64,000 nt of DNA from Geothrix terrae (lineage in GTDB: Bacteria > Acidobacteriota > Holophagae > Holophagales > Holophagaceae), in the NCBI RefSeq assembly GCF_022808775.1, contig NZ_JAKZLA010000002.1:434001-498000 (forward strand), written 5' to 3'. Under the pieces are notes generated by a model. That model saw nothing but the letters and a program-made list of their open reading frames with translations. It did not search any database and was not told the origin of the DNA. The translations under genes were made by a program, and so were the position numbers. Shown one piece after another: positions 49,666 through 56,778 of the stretch; within the stretch, counting starts at the first letter, position 1; the number at the start of each line of letters is the position of its first letter.

Positions 49666-51359
49666 TCCATCCCGCACCGCCCGCCATGCAGGAGCCCGCC
49701 CCGGCTCCGGATGCCGCCGCGCTCCTGAAGCAGGCCCGGGAGCTGCGCTCGCAGAAGCGGTTCCCCGAGGCCGTGGCGGTCTACACCCGGATGCTGGAGC
49801 TCTGGAAAGACCAGCCCGACGCCCTCCTGGAGCGGGCCCGGACCCTCAGCTGGATGAAGCGGTTTGACGAGGCCATCCGCGACCTGAAGCGGCGCCGGGA
49901 GGTCCATCCCGAGCTGGCGGCGGAATCCGAACCGGTGCTGGCCCGGGTCACCGCCTGGTCCGGACGGTTCGGCGAGGCCGAGGAGATCCTCCGGCCCTAC
50001 GTGGCCAAGGGCGACCGCCAGGCCACCCTGGACACGGCCACCTACCTGAGCTGGGACGGCCGCATGGACCAGAGCCTGGCCCTGACGGACGCCTGGCTGC
50101 AGGCCCATCCCGCCGACACGGACTTCCACCTGCTCCGGGGCCGGGTGCTCGGCTGGCGCGGGCGGCACGGGCAGGCCCGCCGGGCCTACCAGGAGGCCCT
50201 CACTCGGACGCCGGGGAACCGCCAGGCGATCCTGGGGCTGGCTCAGCTGGACCTCTGGGCGGGCGATCCCGAGGCGGCCGAGCGGCGCCTGGGCGGCCTC
50301 GGACCCGAGGATGCCCGGAGCCCCGAGGCGGAGCTCATCCAGGCGCAGATCGACCAGCGGATGGGCCGCCTCCGCCGGGCGCGGGCCCGCACCGGGGCCC
50401 TGCTGGACCAGCCGGACACGCGCGAGGACGCCCAGGCCCGGCTCCGCGGCCTGGCCGATGCCCAGGGCCCCTGGATCGAGCTCTCCCAGACCCGCACGGA
50501 TTCCAACGAGGGCCTGCGCGCCCAGTCCCAGCGGGTGGACGCGGCGATACCGTTCTTCGACGGGAGCCTCCGGGTCGGCGGCAGCTTCGACCTGCTCGAT
50601 CAGAGCGGCCAGGCGGAGCGCAAGCCTCATGAGTGGTTGCTGGGCCTCGCCCATCCGCTGGGGTCGCGCCTCACCGCCTCGGCCCAGGTGGGCCGGGTGG
50701 ATGACGTGGGCGGGGACGCCGCGGGCTTCCACAGCCTGGCCCTGGGCTGGCGCGCGGCGCCGGACCTGAACCTGGTCCTGTCCCACACCTTCGCGCCGAA
50801 CCTGGCCACCCCCCGGGCCGTGGACCTCCGCACCTACACCCGGACCTGGGGGCTGGGAGGGACCTGGGTCTTCAACCAGACCCTCGATCATGCGGCCCTG
50901 TCGCTGGAGCGGGCCTTCCTCTCCCCCGGCGCGGCCCGGACGGGCGTCCGGGCGGAGGCGGGGCATCGCTTCCCCTTCGAGTGGGGCGAGTGGCGCGCGG
51001 GGCTCGCCACCCGGTTCATCGACCAGGATCAGAGCCTCCGCATCGGGTTCTTCAACCCCGAGCGCTACCGCTACTACGGAGCCACCGCCGGCGTCTCGGT
51101 GCGGCGCGAGGAGCGCTGGGAGGTCGGCCTCGACGCGTGGGGCGGAAGCCAGGTGGTGAACCAGACCGCCAGCCAGTTCACCTGGGGCTACACCCTGGCG
51201 GGAACCTGGACGCCTGGGGGCTCCGCCGCCACCCTCTTCGCCTCCTGGAGCCAGAGCGTGGCCGGCCTCCCCATCGCGGATCCCACGGATCCCACCAGCT
51301 ACCGCGACCACACCCTCCGGTTCGGCATCCGGATCCGAGGGAATCGATGGATTTGGTAG
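49662..51359 (+). CDS. TPR-repeat outer-membrane beta-barrel protein (YaiO/PgaA-like layout)
   Basis: A 565-residue two-part protein. Residues 1-260 are TPR-type helices (AVAVYTRMLELWKDQPDALL, ILGLAQLDLWAGDPEAAERR). Residues about 270-565 are amphipathic strands ending in RFGIRIRGNRWIW, fitting an outer-membrane barrel. PgaA, BcsC and AlgK/E exporters combine TPR and barrel in the same order. Start at the overlapping ATG; no classical signal peptide follows it, which is odd for an outer-membrane protein, and no better start with a signal is visible upstream. It is the likely export pore of this operon. Confidence 0.75.
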   Translation: MIHPAPPAMQEPAPAPDAAALLKQARELRSQKRFPEAVAVYTRMLELWKDQPDALLERARTLSWMKRFDEAIRDLKRRREVHPELAAESEPVLARVTAWSGRFGEAEEILRPYVAKGDRQATLDTATYLSWDGRMDQSLALTDAWLQAHPADTDFHLLRGRVLGWRGRHGQARRAYQEALTRTPGNRQAILGLAQLDLWAGDPEAAERRLGGLGPEDARSPEAELIQAQIDQRMGRLRRARARTGALLDQPDTREDAQARLRGLADAQGPWIELSQTRTDSNEGLRAQSQRVDAAIPFFDGSLRVGGSFDLLDQSGQAERKPHEWLLGLAHPLGSRLTASAQVGRVDDVGGDAAGFHSLALGWRAAPDLNLVLSHTFAPNLATPRAVDLRTYTRTWGLGGTWVFNQTLDHAALSLERAFLSPGAARTGVRAEAGHRFPFEWGEWRAGLATRFIDQDQSLRIGFFNPERYRYYGATAGVSVRREERWEVGLDAWGGSQVVNQTASQFTWGYTLAGTWTPGGSAATLFASWSQSVAGLPIADPTDPTSYRDHTLRFGIRIRGNRWIW

Positions 51360-51379
51360 AAAGGGGTAGACTTTTTCCG

Positions 51380-51784
51380 ATGACCCGACGCTGGCCGGCC
51401 CAAACGACGATCCTGGTGGTCGAAGATGACCCTGCGACCGCGAAGATCATCCAGGTCCGCCTGGAGATGGAGGGGCTGACGGTGCTGGTGGCCGCCAACG
51501 GCATGGAGGCCCTCGAGATCCTCCACCGCGAGCAGGTGGACATGATCACCACCGACCTCATGATGCCCGCCATGAACGGGTTCCGGCTGGTGCAGGAGGT
51601 GCGGGATCTCGCGCCGCCCAAGGGCCGCATCCCCATCCTGCTCCTCTCCAGCAACCACAGCGAGCAGGACATGGTGCGCTGCCTGGCGGCCGGCGCGGAC
51701 GACTACATGGCGAAGCCGATCTCGGTGCAGGTGATGGTGGAGCGGCTCTGGCGGCTCTACGAACGATCCCACCGCGTGGGGTGA
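51380..51784 (+). CDS. Single-domain response regulator receiver
   Basis: A 134-residue CheY-like receiver. VVEDDPATAKII gives the acidic pocket, TTDLMMPAMNG the phospho-acceptor Asp, LLLSSNHSEQ the conserved Ser/Thr position and AKPIS the Lys. No output domain. It lies between the TPR-barrel and HEAT genes in one operon, so it probably signals to the polysaccharide machinery by protein contact, though its kinase is not in the window. Confidence 0.92.
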   Translation: MTRRWPAQTTILVVEDDPATAKIIQVRLEMEGLTVLVAANGMEALEILHREQVDMITTDLMMPAMNGFRLVQEVRDLAPPKGRIPILLLSSNHSEQDMVRCLAAGADDYMAKPISVQVMVERLWRLYERSHRVG

Positions 51785-51796
51785 GCCATCCTGTCC

Positions 51797-52948
51797 ATGC
51801 CCTTTCCCCACGGCCTCCTGCTGCCCATCCTCCGCTGGGCGACGCTCGGCCTGCTGGCCCTGACCGGCGGGCTGGTGCTGGTGGGCACCATCCTGCAGTA
51901 CCGCAAGGACCGCCAGAACCGGCATCGCATCGCCTGCTACCAGGCCTGGGAGACCCAGCTCACGGACTACCTGTTCAAGAAGGGCTACGAGCACGGATCC
52001 TTCGGGCCGGTCTCCTGGGCCGACCGGTGGCTGTTCAGGGACTTCCTCGCCCGCTACCAGTCCACCATCGCCGGGCAGGAGTTCGAGCTGCTCCGGGACC
52101 TCTACCTGGGCATGGGCCTCCACGCCTCCCTGCCCCAGCGGCTGAAGGACCGCGATCCCAACGTCCGGGCCCAGGCGGCCAAGGAGATCTCCGTCTTCCG
52201 CCTGGACGAACCGGCGGAGCACGCGCCGCCCCCGGTGACGGAGCGCCCCTGGCGCTGGAAGCCCGGAGTCCGCATGGAGGGCTACCTGGACCAGGTCCTG
52301 CCGCTGCTCGATGATCCGGTCCCCTTCGTGGCGCACACGGCGGCCCAGGCCCTGACCCACAGCCGGAGCCTGCGGTTCGCCGCGCCGGTGCTGACCTGGG
52401 TCATGCGGGAAGAGCTCTACCAGCGGGAGCGGCTCCTCCGGGTGCTCGAAGGGTTCGGGCCGGACCTGCTGCCCTGGATGAAGGAGAACCTGGAGTCGCC
52501 GAACCAGAACCCCGAACCCTGGATCCTCTATGCCCTGCTGGTGGGCTCCCACCGCCACCGCGAGTCCCTGCCGCGCCTGCTCTGGCTCCTGGACGTCCCG
52601 AGCGTGGACCTCCGGGCCTCCGTCCTCAAGGCCCTCATCATCCTGGCGGACCCGGAGGTCTACCCGCGGGTGCTGAGCTTCGCCGCCAGCCCGGCCTGGG
52701 AGATCCGCGCCCAGGTGGCCCGGGCCCTGGGCGTGCTGGGCGGCCCCTCGGCCGTTCCCGACCTGCTCCCGCTGATGACCGATCCCGTCTTCGAGGTCCG
52801 CCGCAACGCCGCCCAGAGCCTCGTGGACCTGGGCCACTCCGGCGTGTCCGCCCTGTCCTGGCTGGCGGACGATCCCGCCTCCGACCGCTTCGCCCGCGAC
52901 ATCGCCCGGGAACGGCTCGAGTGGGCCGATGAACGGGGGCACCTGTGA
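51797..52948 (+). CDS. Membrane-anchored HEAT-repeat protein
   Basis: A 383-residue protein with one N-terminal membrane helix (ATLGLLALTGGLVLVGTILQ) and a cytoplasmic or periplasmic alpha-solenoid. HEAT-type repeats are visible as DRDPNVRAQAAKEI, DDPVPFVAHTAAQAL, PAWEIRAQVARALG and TDPVFEVRRNAAQSLVDLG. Such solenoids scaffold other proteins. It overlaps the GT2 gene by 4 bases (GTGA) and follows the receiver by 12 bp, so it is a candidate adaptor between them. Confidence 0.85.
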   Translation: MPFPHGLLLPILRWATLGLLALTGGLVLVGTILQYRKDRQNRHRIACYQAWETQLTDYLFKKGYEHGSFGPVSWADRWLFRDFLARYQSTIAGQEFELLRDLYLGMGLHASLPQRLKDRDPNVRAQAAKEISVFRLDEPAEHAPPPVTERPWRWKPGVRMEGYLDQVLPLLDDPVPFVAHTAAQALTHSRSLRFAAPVLTWVMREELYQRERLLRVLEGFGPDLLPWMKENLESPNQNPEPWILYALLVGSHRHRESLPRLLWLLDVPSVDLRASVLKALIILADPEVYPRVLSFAASPAWEIRAQVARALGVLGGPSAVPDLLPLMTDPVFEVRRNAAQSLVDLGHSGVSALSWLADDPASDRFARDIARERLEWADERGHL

Positions 52949-54387
52949 CCTTCCGCGCCGTCATCCTGGCCTTCGCCGAGTGGGGCATCCTCCTCTACTA
53001 CCTGGCCATGCAGCTGACGAACCTGTCGCTGATCCTGCGGGCCTTCTTCTCCATCCGCAGCTACCTGGACGCCGTCAGGATCGACCGCCTCGACACGGCC
53101 TTCGAGACCAGCCACTACAAGCCCATCACGCTGATCTGCCCGGTCTACAACGAGGAGGCCGGCGCGGTGCCCAGCGTCAACAGCCTCATCAGCCTGCGCT
53201 ACCCCGAGTTCCAGGTGGTGGTGGTCAGCGACGGCAGCACGGACGCCACCCTCGAGCGCCTGGTCAAGGCCTTCAAGCTCCAGCCGAGCCAGCGCGTCGT
53301 GCGCCACCTGCTGCCCACCCAGGAGGTACGCGGCATCTACGAGAGCGCCTACGTGCCCAACCTGGTGGTGGTGGACAAGGCCAACGGCGGGAAGGCGGAC
53401 GCCCTGAACTGCGGCATCAACCTGGCTCGCTACCCGCTGGTCTGCTGCATGGACGGGGACAGCCTCCTGGAGAACGACGCCCTCCTCCGCATCGCCCGGC
53501 CCTTCATGGACCGCCCCGACATGGTGGCCTCCGGCGGCGTGGTGCGGCCCGTGAACGGCTGCAAGATCACCCCCATGGGCATCCGCGGCATCTTCCTGCC
53601 GGGATCCTGGCTGGCGCGCTTCCAGATCGTGGAGTACCTGCGGGCCTTCCTCTTCGCCCGCGTGGGCCTGGCCTCCCTGGACAGCATGTTCATCGTCAGC
53701 GGCGCCTTCGGTGTCTTCCGCAAGGACCTGGTGGTGGCCGCGGGGGGCTTCGAGACCGCCACCATCGGCGAGGACTTCGAGCTCGTCGTGCGCCTCCACC
53801 GCTGCCTGCGCGAGTGGAAGCGGCCCCATCACATCACCCTGGTGCCGGATCCGGTGTGCTGGACCGAGGTGCCCGAGGACTTCCGGGGCCTAGGCCGGCA
53901 GCGGAACCGCTGGCAACGCGGTCTGCTCGAGACCCTCTGGCGGCACCGGGCGATGTGCTTCAACCCGAAGTACGGGCGCATCGGCTTCTTCTCCATGCCC
54001 TACTTCATCTTTTTCGAGGCCCTGGCCCCCATCGTCGAGGTGGGCGGCTACCTCGTCTTCGCCTGGTCCGTCTGGACCCACTCCCTCAACACGCCCTTCG
54101 CGATCCTGTTCATCTACGTGGCCCTGCTCCTCGGAGTGCTGAACTCCGTGGTGGCCGTGGTGCTCCAGGAGATCAGCGGCCACCGCTACCAGGGCCTCAA
54201 GGCCTGGGCCCTGCTCCTGTTCGCGGCCGTGGCCGAGAACTTCGGCTATCGGCAGCTGACGCTGTGGTGGCGACTCCGGGGCACCTTCGACTGGATCCGC
54301 GGCAAGGACAGCTGGGGCCACCTGAAGCGCAAGGGCCTCACGGCCCATCCGGCCGCGGAAGGGGTCGCCCCACCGCCCCAGGCTTGA
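52945..54387 (+). CDS. Processive GT2 polysaccharide synthase
   Basis: A 480-residue membrane glycosyltransferase family 2 enzyme. N-terminal membrane helix, then LICPVYNEEAGAV, VVVSDGST, MDGDSL (metal-binding DxD), GEDFE and QRNRWQRG (the QxxRW motif of processive synthases), and two or more C-terminal membrane helices. Layout resembles PgaC, NodC or hyaluronan synthase, so it probably makes a beta-linked homopolymer across the inner membrane. The sugar is unknown. GTG start at 52945 with GGGGGC upstream. It is the last gene of the operon. Confidence 0.9.
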   Translation: MTFRAVILAFAEWGILLYYLAMQLTNLSLILRAFFSIRSYLDAVRIDRLDTAFETSHYKPITLICPVYNEEAGAVPSVNSLISLRYPEFQVVVVSDGSTDATLERLVKAFKLQPSQRVVRHLLPTQEVRGIYESAYVPNLVVVDKANGGKADALNCGINLARYPLVCCMDGDSLLENDALLRIARPFMDRPDMVASGGVVRPVNGCKITPMGIRGIFLPGSWLARFQIVEYLRAFLFARVGLASLDSMFIVSGAFGVFRKDLVVAAGGFETATIGEDFELVVRLHRCLREWKRPHHITLVPDPVCWTEVPEDFRGLGRQRNRWQRGLLETLWRHRAMCFNPKYGRIGFFSMPYFIFFEALAPIVEVGGYLVFAWSVWTHSLNTPFAILFIYVALLLGVLNSVVAVVLQEISGHRYQGLKAWALLLFAAVAENFGYRQLTLWWRLRGTFDWIRGKDSWGHLKRKGLTAHPAAEGVAPPPQA

Positions 54388-54412
54388 CGGACGGGCGTGG
54401 TCAGACCATGCT
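54384..54412 (+). promoter_or_regulatory. Candidate promoter of the HMT-MTHFR/ferredoxin/metH unit
   Basis: TTGACG (54384-54389) overlaps the stop codon of the GT2 gene; CATGCT follows after 17 bases at 54407-54412. This would start transcription a few tens of bases before the S-box. The -10 is weak. Confidence 0.4.
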
Positions 54413-54454
54413 GGTTCCTCGATCTTTGGCAGTCCCCATGGGTGCCCCTGGCAC

Positions 54455-54566
54455 TCCATAGCGCTATCCAGAAAGGTGGAGGGAAAGGCCCTGTGAAACC
54501 TTGGCAACCTGCGAACGCAAGGTGCCAATTCCTGCCCCCGGCGTATCCCGGGGGGAAGATACCGAA
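54455..54566 (+). promoter_or_regulatory. SAM-I (S-box) riboswitch upstream of HMT-MTHFR
   Basis: Conserved core is all present: AGAAAGGTGGAGGGA, GGCCCTGTGAAACC, TTGGCAACC, AAGGTGCCAATTCC and a late GAAGATA. A hairpin (CCCCCGG / CCGGGGG region, 54535-54554) forms P4. No terminator with a T-run follows. Instead TGGATGC (54591-54597) can pair with GCATCCA (54628-54634), which includes the first base of the start codon, so control at translation is likely. SAM binding would shut off methionine synthesis. Confidence 0.92.
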
Positions 54567-54633
54567 CGACCCGGACTGACCCGAGACCCCTGGATGCCGA
54601 TGAGGACCGCCCTGATCACCACCAGGCGCATCC

Positions 54634-56493
54634 ATGACCGAATCCACCTTCCGGCAGGCCCTCGACGAGGGCGAGTGTTTCCTCTTCGACGGAAGCACGG
54701 CCTCGGCCCTGCATGACCGCGGCATCACGCTGCAGCGGAGCTTCGAGGAGTGCAACCTCAAGACGCCGGACCTGCTGCTGGCCATCCACGGCGAGTTCCT
54801 CGCCGCGGGCGCGCAGGTGCTCACCACCAACACCTGGGGCGCCAACCGGCTGAAGCTCGCCGCCCGGGGCCTGGAGAGCCAGCTCGACGCCATCAACCGG
54901 GAGGGCGTGGCCCTGGCGAAGCAGGCCATCGCCCAGCAGCAGGCCCGCGCCTGGGTGGCGGGCTGCATCGGGCCCCTGGGTGTGCGCATCGAACCCTGGG
55001 GACCCACCTCCTTCGATGAGGCCCGGGCCCTCTTCCGCGAGCAGGCGGAGGCGCTCATCGGGGCCGGCTCCGACCTGATCGTGCTGGAGGGCTTCGAGGA
55101 TCTCAACGAGATCCACCAGGCCATCCTCGCCGTCCAGGAGGTCCGCGATCTGCCCCTGGCCGCCCTGATGACCACCAACGACGAGGGCCAGGCCCTCTTC
55201 GGCGCGGAACCGGAGTGGTTCATCAAGCAGCTCGACACCTGGGGCGCGGATCTGGTGGGCCTCATCGGCGGGAACGGCCCCGCGCCCCACCTGCGGCTGC
55301 TGGAGCACCTGAAGGGCGTCACCACCCGCCCCATCGTCCTGCTGCCCAACCCCGGCCTGCCGCACCTGGTGGATGGCCGCCTGATCTACGGGGCCAGTCC
55401 CGAGTACCTGGGCGCCTTCGCGGCCCGGGCCCTGGCCGGCGGCGCCCGCGCCGTGGGCGGCTGCAGCGGCACGACGGTTGCCCATATCCGCGCCATGCGG
55501 GGGGCCTTCCGCCAGGAGCGGGCCTTCGTCCAGGCCGGGGGGCGCTACGAGCTCAAGCCGCACGAGCAGCCGCAGCCCGAGGTGCCCTTCGCCTTCCGCA
55601 GCCGCTTCAGCCTCAAGCTCGCCCAGGGCGAGTTCACCCACACCGTGGAGCTGGTGCCGCCCAAGGGCATGGAGTACGACAAACTCCTGGCGAAGACCCG
55701 CCAGTGCCGGGCCCTGGGCGTGGACGCCATCAACGTGCCGGACGGCCCCCGGGCCATGGCCCGCATGTCCGCGCTGGCCACGGCCCTCATCATCGAGCAG
55801 CAGGTGGGCGTGGAGACCATCCTCCACTACGCCTGCCGCGACCGGAACCTGCTGGGTATGCAGAGCGACCTGCTGGGCGCGGCGGGCCTGGGCCTGCGCA
55901 ACATCCTGGCCGTCACCGGCGATCCCCCGAAGCTGGGCCCCTACCCCCAGGCCACGGCGGTCTTCGACGTGGACGCCATCGGCCTCGTGAACATGCTCAA
56001 GCGCCTGAACACCGGTCTAGACCTCGGCGGCGCCAGCATCGGCAAGCCCACCTCCTTCAGCGTGGGCGTGGGCGCCAATCCCGTGGCCCCGGACCTGGAG
56101 CGGGAGAAGACCCGGTTCCGCTACAAGGTCGAGGCCGGGGCCCAGTGGGCCATCACCCAGCCCGTCTTCGATCCGGACAGCCTCTTCCGCTTCCTGGACT
56201 TCGCGGAGGTCGTGGCCCCCGGCCTGCCCGTCATCGCCGGCATCTGGCCCTTCAAGAGCCTGCGCAACGCCGAGTTCATGGCCAACGAGGTGCCCGGCGT
56301 CCTCGTGCCGTCCGCCCTGCTCACCCGCATGGCCAGGTGGACCACTGCCGAGGACCAGGTCAAGGAGGGCCTCGCCATCGCCCAGGAAACCATCGCGGCC
56401 ATCCGCCCCCGCATCCGTGGCCTCCAGCTCAGCGCCCCCTTCGGCCAGGTCGAGCTCGTGGCGCCCCTGCTGCCGAAACGGGAGGTCGCATGA
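54634..56493 (+). CDS. Bifunctional HMT/MTHFR protein with degenerate HMT domain
   Basis: A 619-residue protein with the YitJ layout. The C-terminal domain (about 305-610, THTVELVPPKGMEYDKLL, ILAVTGDPPK, AQWAITQPVFD) is methylenetetrahydrofolate reductase, making methyl-THF for MetH. The N-terminal domain has the homocysteine methyltransferase fold, but the zinc cysteines are mostly lost: GLNC is GLIG (Gly212) and GGCCG is GGCSG (Cys277, Ser278), and DGAMGT is DGSTAS. It is therefore probably inactive as a methyltransferase. It follows an S-box leader and overlaps the ferredoxin gene by 4 bases. Confidence 0.9.
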   Translation: MTESTFRQALDEGECFLFDGSTASALHDRGITLQRSFEECNLKTPDLLLAIHGEFLAAGAQVLTTNTWGANRLKLAARGLESQLDAINREGVALAKQAIAQQQARAWVAGCIGPLGVRIEPWGPTSFDEARALFREQAEALIGAGSDLIVLEGFEDLNEIHQAILAVQEVRDLPLAALMTTNDEGQALFGAEPEWFIKQLDTWGADLVGLIGGNGPAPHLRLLEHLKGVTTRPIVLLPNPGLPHLVDGRLIYGASPEYLGAFAARALAGGARAVGGCSGTTVAHIRAMRGAFRQERAFVQAGGRYELKPHEQPQPEVPFAFRSRFSLKLAQGEFTHTVELVPPKGMEYDKLLAKTRQCRALGVDAINVPDGPRAMARMSALATALIIEQQVGVETILHYACRDRNLLGMQSDLLGAAGLGLRNILAVTGDPPKLGPYPQATAVFDVDAIGLVNMLKRLNTGLDLGGASIGKPTSFSVGVGANPVAPDLEREKTRFRYKVEAGAQWAITQPVFDPDSLFRFLDFAEVVAPGLPVIAGIWPFKSLRNAEFMANEVPGVLVPSALLTRMARWTTAEDQVKEGLAIAQETIAAIRPRIRGLQLSAPFGQVELVAPLLPKREVA

Positions 56494-56777
56494 ACGTGAA
56501 GGTCCACTTCCTTCTTGAGGACCTCCTGGTCGAAGCGCCCGCCGGCACGTCCTTGCAGCGCATCGCCGATGCCGCGGGGGCCGACATCACCTTCGGCTGC
56601 CGCACGGGCTCCTGCGGCACCTGCCGCGTCCGCGTGGCCGAAGGTCTGAGCCACTGCAGCGAGATGGGCCCGGAGGAGCGGGACTTCCTCAAGGGTCTGG
56701 ACGCGCCGGCCGACCAGCGACTCGCCTGCCAGGTGACCGTCCACGGAGACGTGGCCATCGACTACCTGGGACTGTGA
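56490..56777 (+). CDS. 2Fe-2S ferredoxin
   Basis: A 95-residue plant-type ferredoxin. Cluster ligands are Cys37, Cys42, Cys45 (GCRTGSCGTC) and Cys80 (RLACQV). GGGAGG precedes the ATG, which overlaps the stop of the HMT-MTHFR gene; metH starts 2 bases after it ends. Sandwiched there, it may supply electrons to the reductase domain or to the reductive reactivation of MetH cobalamin; this role is an inference from position. Confidence 0.9.
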   Translation: MNVKVHFLLEDLLVEAPAGTSLQRIADAAGADITFGCRTGSCGTCRVRVAEGLSHCSEMGPEERDFLKGLDAPADQRLACQVTVHGDVAIDYLGL

Positions 56778-56778
56778 C

